Shown here piece after piece: positions 35,992 to 45,558 of a stretch of 64,000 bases of DNA. The stretch spans positions 124,001 to 188,000 of the forward strand of contig JALONN010000001.1 in assembly GCA_025454915.1 (NCBI GenBank), in the 5' to 3' direction. Every line of letters starts with the position of its first letter. Position 1 is the first letter of the stretch. The position numbers and the translations under genes are program-made. Below the pieces are notes generated by a model, which ran no database searches, was not told the origin of the DNA, and saw only the letters and a list, made by a program, of their open reading frames with translations. Source of the stretch: Raineya sp. (GTDB lineage Bacteria; Bacteroidota; Bacteroidia; Cytophagales; Thermonemataceae).

Positions 35992-37122
35992 ATGCAATCT
36001 GTTGGCATTATTGGTGGGGGGCTTGCAGGACTTACTTTAGCCATTCAGCTTGCTCAAAAAGGTATCGAAACAACTTTATTTGAAAAGAAAGAGTATCCTT
36101 TTCATAGAGTTTGTGGAGAGTATATTGCTATTGAGTCTTGGGATTTTCTTGAACGTTTAGGACTTTCTATACAGGCTTTAGAACTTCCTATCATAAAAAA
36201 ACTAAAAGTATCAGCTCCCAATGGAGCGTTCCTAGAACAACCCATGAAAACTGGAGGCTTTGGAATAAGCAGATATACATTGGATAATCTTTTAGCAGAG
36301 CTGGCTATAAAATCGGGTGTAAAGATTATTCATGAAAGTGTGGAAAATGTTGATTTTCAAGAGAAAGAAAATTTTTTCATACTCAAAACCTCTACTCAAA
36401 CCTATTCATATAAACTTGTTTGTGGAGCTTTTGGAAAGCGTTCTAATCTGGATATTTTCCTCAATCGTGATTTTGCTAGAGCAACCAAAAATGCTTCAAA
36501 ACAATTTATAGGAGTTAAATATCACCTACAGCTCGATTTCCCCGATGATGTGATTGAATTGCATAATTTTTCGGGTGGCTATTGTGGTATTTCTAAAATT
36601 GAAGGAGATAAGTATTGTTTATGTTATCTTTCAGAAAGTCAGAATCTTACAAAAAATAATAATTCTATTGCTGAAATGGAAAAAAATATTCTTTTTCAAA
36701 ATCCATTTCTTCAAAAATACTTTTCAGAAGCTCAATTTCTATATGAAAAACCTCTTACAATCTCACAAATTAGCTTCGCTTCTAAACCCATGATTGAAAA
36801 CCATATTTTGATGCTTGGCGATTCGGCAGGCATGATAACTCCACTTTGTGGTAATGGTATGACTATGGCAATGCAAGCCTCACATTTGTTGCATAAATAT
36901 ATTTTAAGTTTCTTGAATGGTTCTATCAATAGAAATGCTATGGAACAAGCCTATCAGAAGGACTGGCATAATACATTTGGATTAAGAATGAAAATTGGAA
37001 GATTCTTACAAAATAACCTGTTTGGAGGCACAACTACAAGTAATATGGCTATCGGAACACTCAAGTATCTGCCTTTTGTAGTACAATCATTAATTAAACT
37101 TACTCATGGAAAGCCTTATTAA
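35992..37122 (+). CDS. FAD-dependent oxidoreductase (geranylgeranyl-reductase-like)
   Basis: A 376-residue flavoprotein. The FAD site is GIIGGGLAGLTLAIQLA (5-21), then F-H-R-V-C-G-E-Y and a second FAD motif GDSAGMITPLCGNGMTMAMQ near 275-295. These place it with the geranylgeranyl reductase/para-hydroxybenzoate hydroxylase-like group; the substrate is not clear. The 1-bp gap to the lipoprotein gene suggests co-translation. It might act with the nearby LuxE-like enzyme on an aromatic or isoprenoid product, but that is only inferred from position. Confidence 0.82.
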   Translation: MQSVGIIGGGLAGLTLAIQLAQKGIETTLFEKKEYPFHRVCGEYIAIESWDFLERLGLSIQALELPIIKKLKVSAPNGAFLEQPMKTGGFGISRYTLDNLLAELAIKSGVKIIHESVENVDFQEKENFFILKTSTQTYSYKLVCGAFGKRSNLDIFLNRDFARATKNASKQFIGVKYHLQLDFPDDVIELHNFSGGYCGISKIEGDKYCLCYLSESQNLTKNNNSIAEMEKNILFQNPFLQKYFSEAQFLYEKPLTISQISFASKPMIENHILMLGDSAGMITPLCGNGMTMAMQASHLLHKYILSFLNGSINRNAMEQAYQKDWHNTFGLRMKIGRFLQNNLFGGTTTSNMAIGTLKYLPFVVQSLIKLTHGKPY

Positions 37123-37295
37123 GAAAGATTTGGAATTCATTATGTAATAAAATCATTTTTTATATGAGAAAACATACTCCCAAGTATCAATCTTAGCATG
37201 AGCATACTCATACTCACTTTTATCTACACATACTCATAATGTATAATGCCATAGAAGGATAATTACTTTCTTCGTAGAAGTTAAAAGTAATTATT
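37123..37295 (+). promoter_or_regulatory. Leader of the FG-GAP protein gene with four CATACTC words
   Basis: CATACTC occurs at 37173, 37203, 37209 and 37229 in a 63-bp stretch before the FG-GAP gene. Its repetition suggests an operator, and 'ACTCA' also occurs in the leaders of both delta-60 genes and the sensor-kinase gene. No proof of binding. Confidence 0.3.
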
Positions 37296-40200
37296 ATGAC
37301 TTATAAATTATTAATATTTCTACTGATACTCTTTCTTCCAAAATATACGAGTCATTCTGATCGTCAGTTACATCATGAAATAAATACCCAAAATGTAAGC
37401 TTTAATGTTCCTTTAAAGAAATACATGTCTACCTATCATGATGATACAACAAAAAATGGGAATTGGTATAAAAAAGTAACTTCTGACATTGAAGCTTCTC
37501 TGTATCACATTCACGAGGATATTCATAATCTGACTTATCACTCAGTAAATGTACAACATGGTTTTAGGACAAAATACAATGCATCAGGTTTTTCTATACA
37601 AAATAGAATAAATCAAGATGATTACATATCATTGAATATCAAAGGAGTACTTTTGGATAAAATCCCCAAATTATCAACTGAAAATATTTGTAGTAGTTAT
37701 ATCAAGGGCGATAGTTTAAAAATACAGTATGAAGGTTGGTTTACAGAGTATATCAATGATTCCAATGGAATAAGACAAAACTTTATTATTGAAGAGAATT
37801 TGGGATTGGGGGAACTCAAATTACAATTATCAGTTAATTCAGCAACAACAATTGTTAAAAAATCAAGTAATGAAATAAATTTGAATACTGACAATCAGAC
37901 GGTTATTTATAAAGACTTAAAAGTTTGGGATGCAGAAGGAAAGCTTTTGAATGCTGATTTTAGAGTAGAGGAGCAAAATATAAATATCGTAGTAAATGCT
38001 TCAAATGCAGTTTATCCTGTAACAATAGACCCTTTATCTACGACTCATAGCTGGATTTCTGATGGTAATCAAAATAGTGCTTTGTTGGGTACAAGTGTGG
38101 CAAGTGCAGGAGATATCAATGGGGATGGGTTTTCTGATGTCATTGTAGGTGCTCCAAACTTTGATAATGGAGAAACAGATGAAGGAAGGGTTTATGTTTA
38201 TCATGGTTCAGCAACAGGGCTTTCCACAACACCTAACTGGACTGCTGAGGTGAATCAGGCAGGGGCAGAATTTGGATTTAGTGTATCTACGGCAGGAGAT
38301 GTGAATGGGGACGGATTCTCCGATGTCATTGTGGGTGCAAATAAATTTGATGCTGGAGAAACAGACGAAGGAAGAGCGTATGTCTATCATGGTTCAGCAA
38401 CAGGACTTTCCACAACACCTAATTGGACTACTGAGTCAAATCAAGTGGATGCTTTATTAGGTTGGAGTGTATCTACAGCAGGAGATGTCAATGGGGATGG
38501 GTTTTCTGATGTCATTGTAGGTGCCATTATTTTCGATAATGGAGAGACAGATGAAGGAAGAGCCTATATCCATCATGGTTCAGCAACGGGGCTTTCCATA
38601 ACACCCAATTGGGTTGCTGAATCTAATCAAATTGTTGGAAATTTTGGTTGGAGTGTGGCAAGTGCAGGAGATGTAAATGGAGATGGATTCTCTGATGTGA
38701 TTGTAGGGGTTCCTTTTTTTACAAATGGACAAACTTATGAAGGTGGAGCACATGTCTATCATGGTTCAACAATAGGACTTTCCATAACTCCTAATTGGAC
38801 GGCAGAATCGAATCAGATATGGGCTCAATTTGGAATTAGTGTATCCAGTGCAGGAGATGTGAATGGAGATGGGTTTTCTGATGTAGTAGTAGGTGCAAAT
38901 AGATTTGATAACGGAGAAGTGGATGAAGGGAGGGCATATGTATATCATGGTTCAGCAGCAGGACTTTCCACAACTTCTAGTTGGCAAGTCGAATCAAATC
39001 AAGCCAATGCAGAAATGGGTATTTATGTATCAAATGTTGGAGATGTGAATGGAGATGGGTTTTCGGATGTGGCTATAGGGGCTTGGTGGTTTGATAATGG
39101 CGAAGTTGATGAAGGGAGGGTATATGTATATCATGGTTCTATCACAGGACTTTCCACAACACCTAATTGGCAAGTTGAATCCAATCAAGCCAATGCAAAT
39201 TTAGGTGTAAGTATTGCAAGTGCAGGAGATGTCAATGGGGATGGATTCTCAGATGTTATTGTAGGGGCTTGGGGTTTTGATGCTGGCGAAACTGATGAGG
39301 GGAGAGTATGGTTATATTTAGGCTCTCCAAACACCTTATCGTCAGTTGTTAACTGGATGATAGAATCTAATCAGACTAATGCATTTCTGGGAATAAGTGT
39401 ATCCAGTGCAGGCGATGTGAATGGAGATGGATTTTCGGATGTCATTGTGGGGGCATATGGTTTTGATGCAGGACAAACAAACGAAGGAAGAGCCTATGTT
39501 TATCATGGTTCAGCAGCGGGGCTATCCACAACCCCCAATTGGACGGCAGAATCTAATCAAGCCAATGCTTTTTTTGGAATCAGTGTATCCAGTGCAGGAG
39601 ATGTGAATGGAGACGGATTTTCGGATGTCATTGTAGGGGCTCATTTTTATGATAATGGACAAATTGATGAGGGACAAGTCTATGTCTATCATGGTTCAGC
39701 AACGGGGCTTTCTACAACCCCCAACTGGACAAGAGATAGCAATCAAGCAGGAGCTCAATTTGGATATTGTGTATCTACAGCAGGAGATGTAAATGGAGAT
39801 GGATTTTCGGATGTACTGATAGGAGCTTATCGTTATGATGCTGGGGAAGCAGATGAAGGAATTACTGCACTCTATTACGGTTCAGCAACAGGACTCTCTA
39901 CATTTGCAGACTGGATTGTAGAAGGCAATCAGGCAGGGGCATTTTTTGGCTTTTGTGTGGCAACAGCAGGGGATGTGAATGGGGACGGATTTTCTGATGT
40001 GGCTATAGGTGCATATAGTTTTGATGCAGGAGAGGCAAATGAAGGAAGAGGCTTTGTATATTATGGAAGTTCTATAGGGCTATCTATAATCCCTAACTGG
40101 ACAGCAGAAAGTAATGTTGTAAATGCTTTCTTTAGTAACAGTATTGCAACAGCAGGGGATGTGAATGGGGACGGATTTTCTGATGTGGCTGTGGGAGCTT

Positions 40201-41573
40201 GGGATTTAACTAATGGAGAGACAAATGAAGGGCGAGTCTATGTCTATCATGGTTCAATAGCTGGGCTTTCTACAACCCCCAGCTGGCAAGTTGAATCTAA
40301 TCAGGCTAATGCAAATTTTGGTCAGAGTGTAGCGAGTGCTGGAGATGTAAATGGAGATGGATATTCAGACTTGATCATGGGTGCTTCTGGATACTCCAAT
40401 GGACAAACTGAAGAAGGGGGAGCTTTTTTATATCATGGTTCAGCAACGGGGCTTTCTGTAACACCTAATTGGCAAATTGAATCTAATCAGGCTTTCTCTT
40501 TGTTTGGTTATAGTGTATCCAGTGCAGGGGATGTGAATGGGGATGGATACTCAGACATCATTATAGGTGCTTACGAATTTGACGCTGGACAAACAAATGA
40601 GGGACAGGTGTATATGCATTATGGTAATAATCAGGATAATATGCGTAGCAACTTAAAATTATATAACGATGATCTTACAAGCCTGATTAACCAAAGTAAT
40701 GTAAATTCTACCTCTTTTGGTGTGGGTTTGTTTGGGCAATCTTTTTTGGGAAGAGTAAAAGGAAAAGTAGTTTGGGAAGTAAGACCTCAAGGGCAACCTT
40801 TTTCTTCTAATCCTATTACAAACAGTGTTCAGTTTTCAGACAAGCAAGGTATATTCTCTGATTTAGGAATATCAGGAACAGAAATCAAAAATATAGTTTT
40901 AAAAGTAGGTAGACAAAATAAAGTACGTGCCAGAATAGAGTACGATAAAACAACAGCCATTACAGGGCAGGTATATAGTCCTTGGCGATACACACCTGAT
41001 TATTTAAGAGGGCATATTGCTCATGACAACACCCCTTTACCCTTAAAATTACTATCATTTACAGTTCAGGATAAAGGTTGTCAGGCTTCTTTGACTTGGA
41101 TTACATCGCAAGAGTTTGATATTGAGCAATATATTTTAGAGCAAAGTTCAAATGGATTAAATTTTCAAGAAGTAGTGAGTGTAAATCCTCACAATAAAAA
41201 TAGCCAAAATGTATATAATCAGGAGGTATCACAAACCAATCAGATCAATTATTACAGGCTCAAAATTATAGATAAAAACCATATAAAAAGCTATTCTAAG
41301 GTAATAAGCTTACAACCATTATGTTTCAAAACAAAATTAAGTATCTATCCTAATCCTGTTGTAAATAGTATTGTTAATGTAGAAAGTTTGGGCTTAGCCA
41401 TATCAGAGGCTCATATTTTTTCAATATCAGGAGATTTGCGAAAAATATACAAGGTAAAAGGAGAAAAGGTTCAATTAAACCTACAAGATATGTCACAGGG
41501 AATATATCTGCTAAAACTATATGATGAACAGAATAATTTTATAGAAGTACACAAAATACTTCTTCTAAACTAA
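37296..41573 (+). CDS. FG-GAP repeat surface protein with T9SS sorting domain (14 repeats)
   Basis: A 1,425-residue protein with a signal peptide (MTYKLLIFLLILFLPKYTSH). Residues about 20-250 form a beta-rich N-terminal domain ending V-Y-P-V-T-I-D-P-L. Then 14 tandem repeats of 62 residues (253-1120) follow, each with an FG-GAP and calcium-type core such as AGDVNGDGFSDVIVGA and ending Y-H-G-S-A-T-G-L-S-T-T-P-N. Fourteen blades would make two seven-bladed propellers. A fibronectin-like segment (LPLKLLSFTVQDKGCQASL, about 1245-1335) and a type A sorting domain (LSIYPNPVVNSIVNV to the end) close it. Probably cell-surface and calcium-binding; partner unknown. Confidence 0.9.
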   Translation: MTYKLLIFLLILFLPKYTSHSDRQLHHEINTQNVSFNVPLKKYMSTYHDDTTKNGNWYKKVTSDIEASLYHIHEDIHNLTYHSVNVQHGFRTKYNASGFSIQNRINQDDYISLNIKGVLLDKIPKLSTENICSSYIKGDSLKIQYEGWFTEYINDSNGIRQNFIIEENLGLGELKLQLSVNSATTIVKKSSNEINLNTDNQTVIYKDLKVWDAEGKLLNADFRVEEQNINIVVNASNAVYPVTIDPLSTTHSWISDGNQNSALLGTSVASAGDINGDGFSDVIVGAPNFDNGETDEGRVYVYHGSATGLSTTPNWTAEVNQAGAEFGFSVSTAGDVNGDGFSDVIVGANKFDAGETDEGRAYVYHGSATGLSTTPNWTTESNQVDALLGWSVSTAGDVNGDGFSDVIVGAIIFDNGETDEGRAYIHHGSATGLSITPNWVAESNQIVGNFGWSVASAGDVNGDGFSDVIVGVPFFTNGQTYEGGAHVYHGSTIGLSITPNWTAESNQIWAQFGISVSSAGDVNGDGFSDVVVGANRFDNGEVDEGRAYVYHGSAAGLSTTSSWQVESNQANAEMGIYVSNVGDVNGDGFSDVAIGAWWFDNGEVDEGRVYVYHGSITGLSTTPNWQVESNQANANLGVSIASAGDVNGDGFSDVIVGAWGFDAGETDEGRVWLYLGSPNTLSSVVNWMIESNQTNAFLGISVSSAGDVNGDGFSDVIVGAYGFDAGQTNEGRAYVYHGSAAGLSTTPNWTAESNQANAFFGISVSSAGDVNGDGFSDVIVGAHFYDNGQIDEGQVYVYHGSATGLSTTPNWTRDSNQAGAQFGYCVSTAGDVNGDGFSDVLIGAYRYDAGEADEGITALYYGSATGLSTFADWIVEGNQAGAFFGFCVATAGDVNGDGFSDVAIGAYSFDAGEANEGRGFVYYGSSIGLSIIPNWTAESNVVNAFFSNSIATAGDVNGDGFSDVAVGAWDLTNGETNEGRVYVYHGSIAGLSTTPSWQVESNQANANFGQSVASAGDVNGDGYSDLIMGASGYSNGQTEEGGAFLYHGSATGLSVTPNWQIESNQAFSLFGYSVSSAGDVNGDGYSDIIIGAYEFDAGQTNEGQVYMHYGNNQDNMRSNLKLYNDDLTSLINQSNVNSTSFGVGLFGQSFLGRVKGKVVWEVRPQGQPFSSNPITNSVQFSDKQGIFSDLGISGTEIKNIVLKVGRQNKVRARIEYDKTTAITGQVYSPWRYTPDYLRGHIAHDNTPLPLKLLSFTVQDKGCQASLTWITSQEFDIEQYILEQSSNGLNFQEVVSVNPHNKNSQNVYNQEVSQTNQINYYRLKIIDKNHIKSYSKVISLQPLCFKTKLSIYPNPVVNSIVNVESLGLAISEAHIFSISGDLRKIYKVKGEKVQLNLQDMSQGIYLLKLYDEQNNFIEVHKILLLN
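38052..40655 (+). repeat. 14 tandem 186-bp repeats inside the FG-GAP gene
   Basis: The units are exactly 186 bp for almost the whole array. The sequence GATGTNAATGGNGANGGNTT recurs in every unit. The period equals 62 codons, so copy-number change would keep the frame. The last unit diverges. Confidence 0.9.
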
Positions 41574-41730
41574 AATTCTTTGAATAACAATGCATGATAA
41601 GAAATTTGAAAATATTATCAATTTAATAGTAAAGATATATTTTTTAGGACTATATAGTAACATGATTAGTTCAGAGTAATAAAAATTCTAAACTTCTTAC
41701 TATGATTTAAAATAAATTACAATATCTGCT

Positions 41731-42489
41731 TTATGGAATGAGGATATGGTTTAAAATATCTAGTATTTCTGCCTTTCTGCGTTGAGGAATCTCTATAATT
41801 TGTCCATTCTGCATCGTAACAGAAGCTACATCCTTTTTTTGGATAGATTTGATATGCTGAGTATTGATGATATAAGATTTATGTATTCTGAGAAAATAAT
41901 AAGTCTCATCACATACAGCTTCTTCAATTTCTTTAAGAGTTTTTGATAAAATGATTTTTTGATTTTGATTGGTATGAATAATCACATAATTGGAATCGGC
42001 TTCGATGCTAATAATTCTCTGATAAATGATTTTTTCGTCTGAGTATTTATTGAGTACAAGCACCTTTTCATGTTGTTTGGCAGTAGCATTTTTGAGAAGA
42101 TCTTCATAAGAAATTGGATTTTTTTTGTAAAAATCCCTCATAATCATACACTTATCTATAGCACTTTGTAAATCTGTAAGAGATATAGGTTTCAGTAGAT
42201 AATCTACGGCACTGATTTTAAAGGCTTTAATAGCATATTGGTCATAGGCTGTTATAAAAATAACAGAGCAATTATTACGCCCTAGGTTTTTAAGCAGGTC
42301 AAATCCAGAACCATCTGGCATCTGAATATCCAAAAATAATATATCTGGTTCATATTCATGTACTAAATCTTCTCCATCATGAATGTTATAAGCTGTACCT
42401 ACAATCTCTAAATCTGGAAAATGTTTTTGTAGAAGAATACTTAAAACCTGAATGCTACTTTCTTCGTCATCTATAATTGCTACTTTCAT
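41731..42489 (-). CDS. LytTR-family response regulator
   Basis: A 252-residue two-domain regulator. The N-terminal receiver has D8/D9 (IIDDEE), phospho-acceptor Asp54 (LFLDIQMPDG), T-A (82-83) and Lys104. The C-terminal LytTR DNA-binding domain has L-N-K-Y-S-D-E-K-I, the Y-x-x-I-x-I-H-T patch, FLRIHKSYIINTQHI and the final I-P-Q-R-R-K. It binds paired direct repeats in other LytTR systems. It follows the kinase gene by 6 bp, forming a pair. Likely targets are nearby envelope genes; this is inferred. Confidence 0.9.
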   Translation of the reverse strand: MKVAIIDDEESSIQVLSILLQKHFPDLEIVGTAYNIHDGEDLVHEYEPDILFLDIQMPDGSGFDLLKNLGRNNCSVIFITAYDQYAIKAFKISAVDYLLKPISLTDLQSAIDKCMIMRDFYKKNPISYEDLLKNATAKQHEKVLVLNKYSDEKIIYQRIISIEADSNYVIIHTNQNQKIILSKTLKEIEEAVCDETYYFLRIHKSYIINTQHIKSIQKKDVASVTMQNGQIIEIPQRRKAEILDILNHILIP

Positions 42490-42495
42490 AATTGT

Positions 42496-45366
42496 TTAAT
42501 CAAATTCTGTTAATAAAGGGAATATAATTTTGACCAATACACCATTTTCTACATTTCTGATGTCAAAATAACTAAGATTATTGTTCTGATTCTGATGCAA
42601 TAATAATACTCTTTCTTTTATAATTTGTAAACCTTGTGATGTATGTTGGTTTTTATTCTTTTCTTTTGTGAGAAAAGGCTTACCATTGTTAAATACATCT
42701 ACTATCAGAAAATCATCAGCAATAGAAAATCTCATCTCTATAATTTTCTCTTTATTTTCCCCACTCAAACCATGCCAAATGGCATTTTCTAAGATAGGTT
42801 GTAAAATCATGGTGGGAATAATAAACTCTCGAATATCAATATTAGAATCGACCTGAGTTTTGAATTGAATAGGACTATTTAGCCTCTGAGATTCCAATAA
42901 AATATATATTTTTAACAATTCTAATTCTTCTTGAATAGTTACGCTTTTTTTACGACTATTATTTAAAATCATCCGAATAAGTTTAGCAAATTCTGCTAAA
43001 TAAAAATGAGCCTCTTCATTTCTATTCTGTAATATGAAAGCCTGAATAGAGTTGATGGCATTAAAAATAAAATGAGGATTCATTTGTGATTGAAGGGCTC
43101 TGCTCTCCAAGTCTGATATTCTTTGTTGTATAGAGCGTTTAGCAAGCTCTTTAATCTTAATATTTCTGATGATTTTTTGAATGATTAAAAACAGAATAAT
43201 AAAAAATAATACAGTTGATAAAACAATAAACCACCAAGTTTGATAAAAAAAAGTGGGTATGTTTAATGACAATACTATCTCGTTAGACTTTGATAAAGAA
43301 GTATAGTCTGAAGCATACATTTTCAATGTATAATTACCTGCTGGAAGCTTAATATCCAGCGAATTTTGTTTCGTTTTTTGATGTTTGATTATGGTGCCAT
43401 CACTAGCAATGATGATAAAATGATAAACAATATTTTGAGATGCTTTATAATTATTTTGAATACAACTAATGTTAAAATTTTCTTTCTGGTGAATAGTAAC
43501 AGGTTTATTTTTATCAATAGGATGCGAGATTGAAAGAATATTTAATTGGATATCAAGTTTTAAGTTTTTAATATACTCAATATCAAGAGCTGATACCTCA
43601 TATTTACCAGCTATATACAATTGATAATCATAAGAAGCTTTGACATCTACAATCTCATCAAAAGGTAAGAAATTACTGCTATTGAGTATGGTTGTTTTTT
43701 TGCTTTTCAGATGATAAACATACAATCCAACACGAGTACCAATAAATAACAAACCATCTTGATATGCCAAACAATCAACTCTTTGTGGCAGGTTTTCAAT
43801 GCTTTCTATAATCTGACCCTTTGAGTTCAAGAGCATACAACCTTTTTCATTAGTGCCTACTGCAATAAGATTATGATCAATTTTACATAGTGTGTTTACT
43901 CTAAAATTATACCCTAGAGATTCAGAATTAATATTATTACTATCTATTTTTAATCGATAGATACCTTTATTTTGTGTGCCAGCCCAAACTACATTTTGAC
44001 TGAGAGGTTCTACACATAAAATCTTTTCATTTAAGGATTGTTCTTGGACACTGTTGTTATATTTATTAAATAAAAATACATTACCACTACCAAATAATAT
44101 ATATTTGTATTTATTCAACTGCTTATATCCTTTTAAGAAGAAAGATATAATATATGATTTTTGCTCTGGTAATAACCCATTTGAAGTGATATATAGCTTT
44201 TCACGATTATGGAAGATAATATCATTGATGATGTTATCTTTATTATTTAACAAAAGTTTTTGAGCTAAATTTCTGGATAAGAGGGTATTATTAGATAATA
44301 AAATATCAATTTTGTTGCTATCAGAATCAAGAAATTTAACAACATTATTCTCTCCTTTATAGATAGATTGTAACTGTGGATTTTTGCAGATATATAAGCC
44401 TTTGTCTAAAGTTGTAAACCAAATATTTCCTTCTTTATCCAATAAGACTTTGCTGATACTTAGTTTTTCTATAATAGGGGCTGAAACCTTCTGAATACTA
44501 TTTTCTTCTAAAAGGTATAGCCCATTGTTACGAACTCCACAATATATTTTTTGGTTTATTTGGGTAATACAGAAGACTTCGTGTGGAAGTGTATATTTGT
44601 GAACAGGCTTAAAGTGAATAAATTTGATAATTTCATTCGTATTACTTACATAAATAGTAGAATCATTAGAAATAATCACTCTATTGTTCTGATTAGGACG
44701 TTGAAATAAATTTGAGTATTTATATTCCTGATTCCCAACTTTTATAATCCAATCAAATACACCTTTTATCTTGCCTTCTGTATTGGAGTAAACAATGAGA
44801 TGTTGTTTATCAGGATAAATAGAGATATAAACTGTTTGATGATTAATCGTATGTAGAGTTCTATATTTTAAAGATTTATCATCAGCTAAATATATTTTTG
44901 AATCATTAACTTTCCTAAATTCTAAAACATAGTTTTCTTTTTCTACAAGTGATGAGATATAAGTTTTTTCAGAAAAACTGTTAAAAACAACGTTAGAAAT
45001 ATTATTTTTTTGTATATCACCATGCTCTATAAGACCTAAAGTACCAGAAAGACCAACAAACCATATTCGATTTTCGAGTCCTTTGAAAAATTTTAAAATC
45101 ACATTTTCTCCTAAACCATTTTTGGTAGTATAATAGTCAACAGAATTACCTCTAATCTTAAATATTCCAATATCAGAAGAAACCCATTTATTACCCAAAT
45201 GGTCTTCTATGATATCATAGAGTTCAGCACTTGGGAAGGGGTGTGGGGTAGCAAATTTTTCTATGGAGAAGTTTTGAGCAAATGTCAGCTGATAAATAAT
45301 AAAAAAACAGCCACAAAGTATAAAATTCCTCAAAATATATAAAAATTTAAGTAATGAAAACCTCAA
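42496..45366 (-). CDS. Sensor histidine kinase with two-component propeller
   Basis: A 956-residue membrane kinase. A signal peptide (ending TFAQ near residue 31) leads to a periplasmic propeller of the 'two-component regulator propeller' type (YDIIEDHLGNKWVSSDIG; DKEGNIWFTTLDKGLY), then a Y_Y_Y-like domain, one TM helix (about 710-733), and a His_kinase (PF06580) part. The phospho-acceptor is His765 in MNPHFIFNAINSIQAF, and N861 lies in PILENAIWHGL. The large sensor resembles hybrid two-component sensors of the phylum but lacks a receiver, which is the separate LytTR gene 6 bp downstream. Ligand unknown. Confidence 0.88.
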   Translation of the reverse strand: MRFSLLKFLYILRNFILCGCFFIIYQLTFAQNFSIEKFATPHPFPSAELYDIIEDHLGNKWVSSDIGIFKIRGNSVDYYTTKNGLGENVILKFFKGLENRIWFVGLSGTLGLIEHGDIQKNNISNVVFNSFSEKTYISSLVEKENYVLEFRKVNDSKIYLADDKSLKYRTLHTINHQTVYISIYPDKQHLIVYSNTEGKIKGVFDWIIKVGNQEYKYSNLFQRPNQNNRVIISNDSTIYVSNTNEIIKFIHFKPVHKYTLPHEVFCITQINQKIYCGVRNNGLYLLEENSIQKVSAPIIEKLSISKVLLDKEGNIWFTTLDKGLYICKNPQLQSIYKGENNVVKFLDSDSNKIDILLSNNTLLSRNLAQKLLLNNKDNIINDIIFHNREKLYITSNGLLPEQKSYIISFFLKGYKQLNKYKYILFGSGNVFLFNKYNNSVQEQSLNEKILCVEPLSQNVVWAGTQNKGIYRLKIDSNNINSESLGYNFRVNTLCKIDHNLIAVGTNEKGCMLLNSKGQIIESIENLPQRVDCLAYQDGLLFIGTRVGLYVYHLKSKKTTILNSSNFLPFDEIVDVKASYDYQLYIAGKYEVSALDIEYIKNLKLDIQLNILSISHPIDKNKPVTIHQKENFNISCIQNNYKASQNIVYHFIIIASDGTIIKHQKTKQNSLDIKLPAGNYTLKMYASDYTSLSKSNEIVLSLNIPTFFYQTWWFIVLSTVLFFIILFLIIQKIIRNIKIKELAKRSIQQRISDLESRALQSQMNPHFIFNAINSIQAFILQNRNEEAHFYLAEFAKLIRMILNNSRKKSVTIQEELELLKIYILLESQRLNSPIQFKTQVDSNIDIREFIIPTMILQPILENAIWHGLSGENKEKIIEMRFSIADDFLIVDVFNNGKPFLTKEKNKNQHTSQGLQIIKERVLLLHQNQNNNLSYFDIRNVENGVLVKIIFPLLTEFD

Positions 45367-45558
45367 AGCTTGAGTATACTGGAGTCAGTCATGTATTCAA
45401 AGATAATGAGAATTGATTTAAAATCAAATTTTCCTAAAAGGACTTAGTAGTAAAGATTACTGATTTTCATAAACTAACCATCTGCTTCATAAACTCATTT
45501 TTATCCTTCATAACAAGTCTTTATATTTAGATTTAGCCAATAATTAAATTTTATTGAT

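Noticed and set aside
38052..40655. A CRISPR-like array because of the regular spacing of similar blocks
   Set aside because: The 186-bp period is in frame with one long ORF and each unit codes for an FG-GAP blade; there are no unique spacers.
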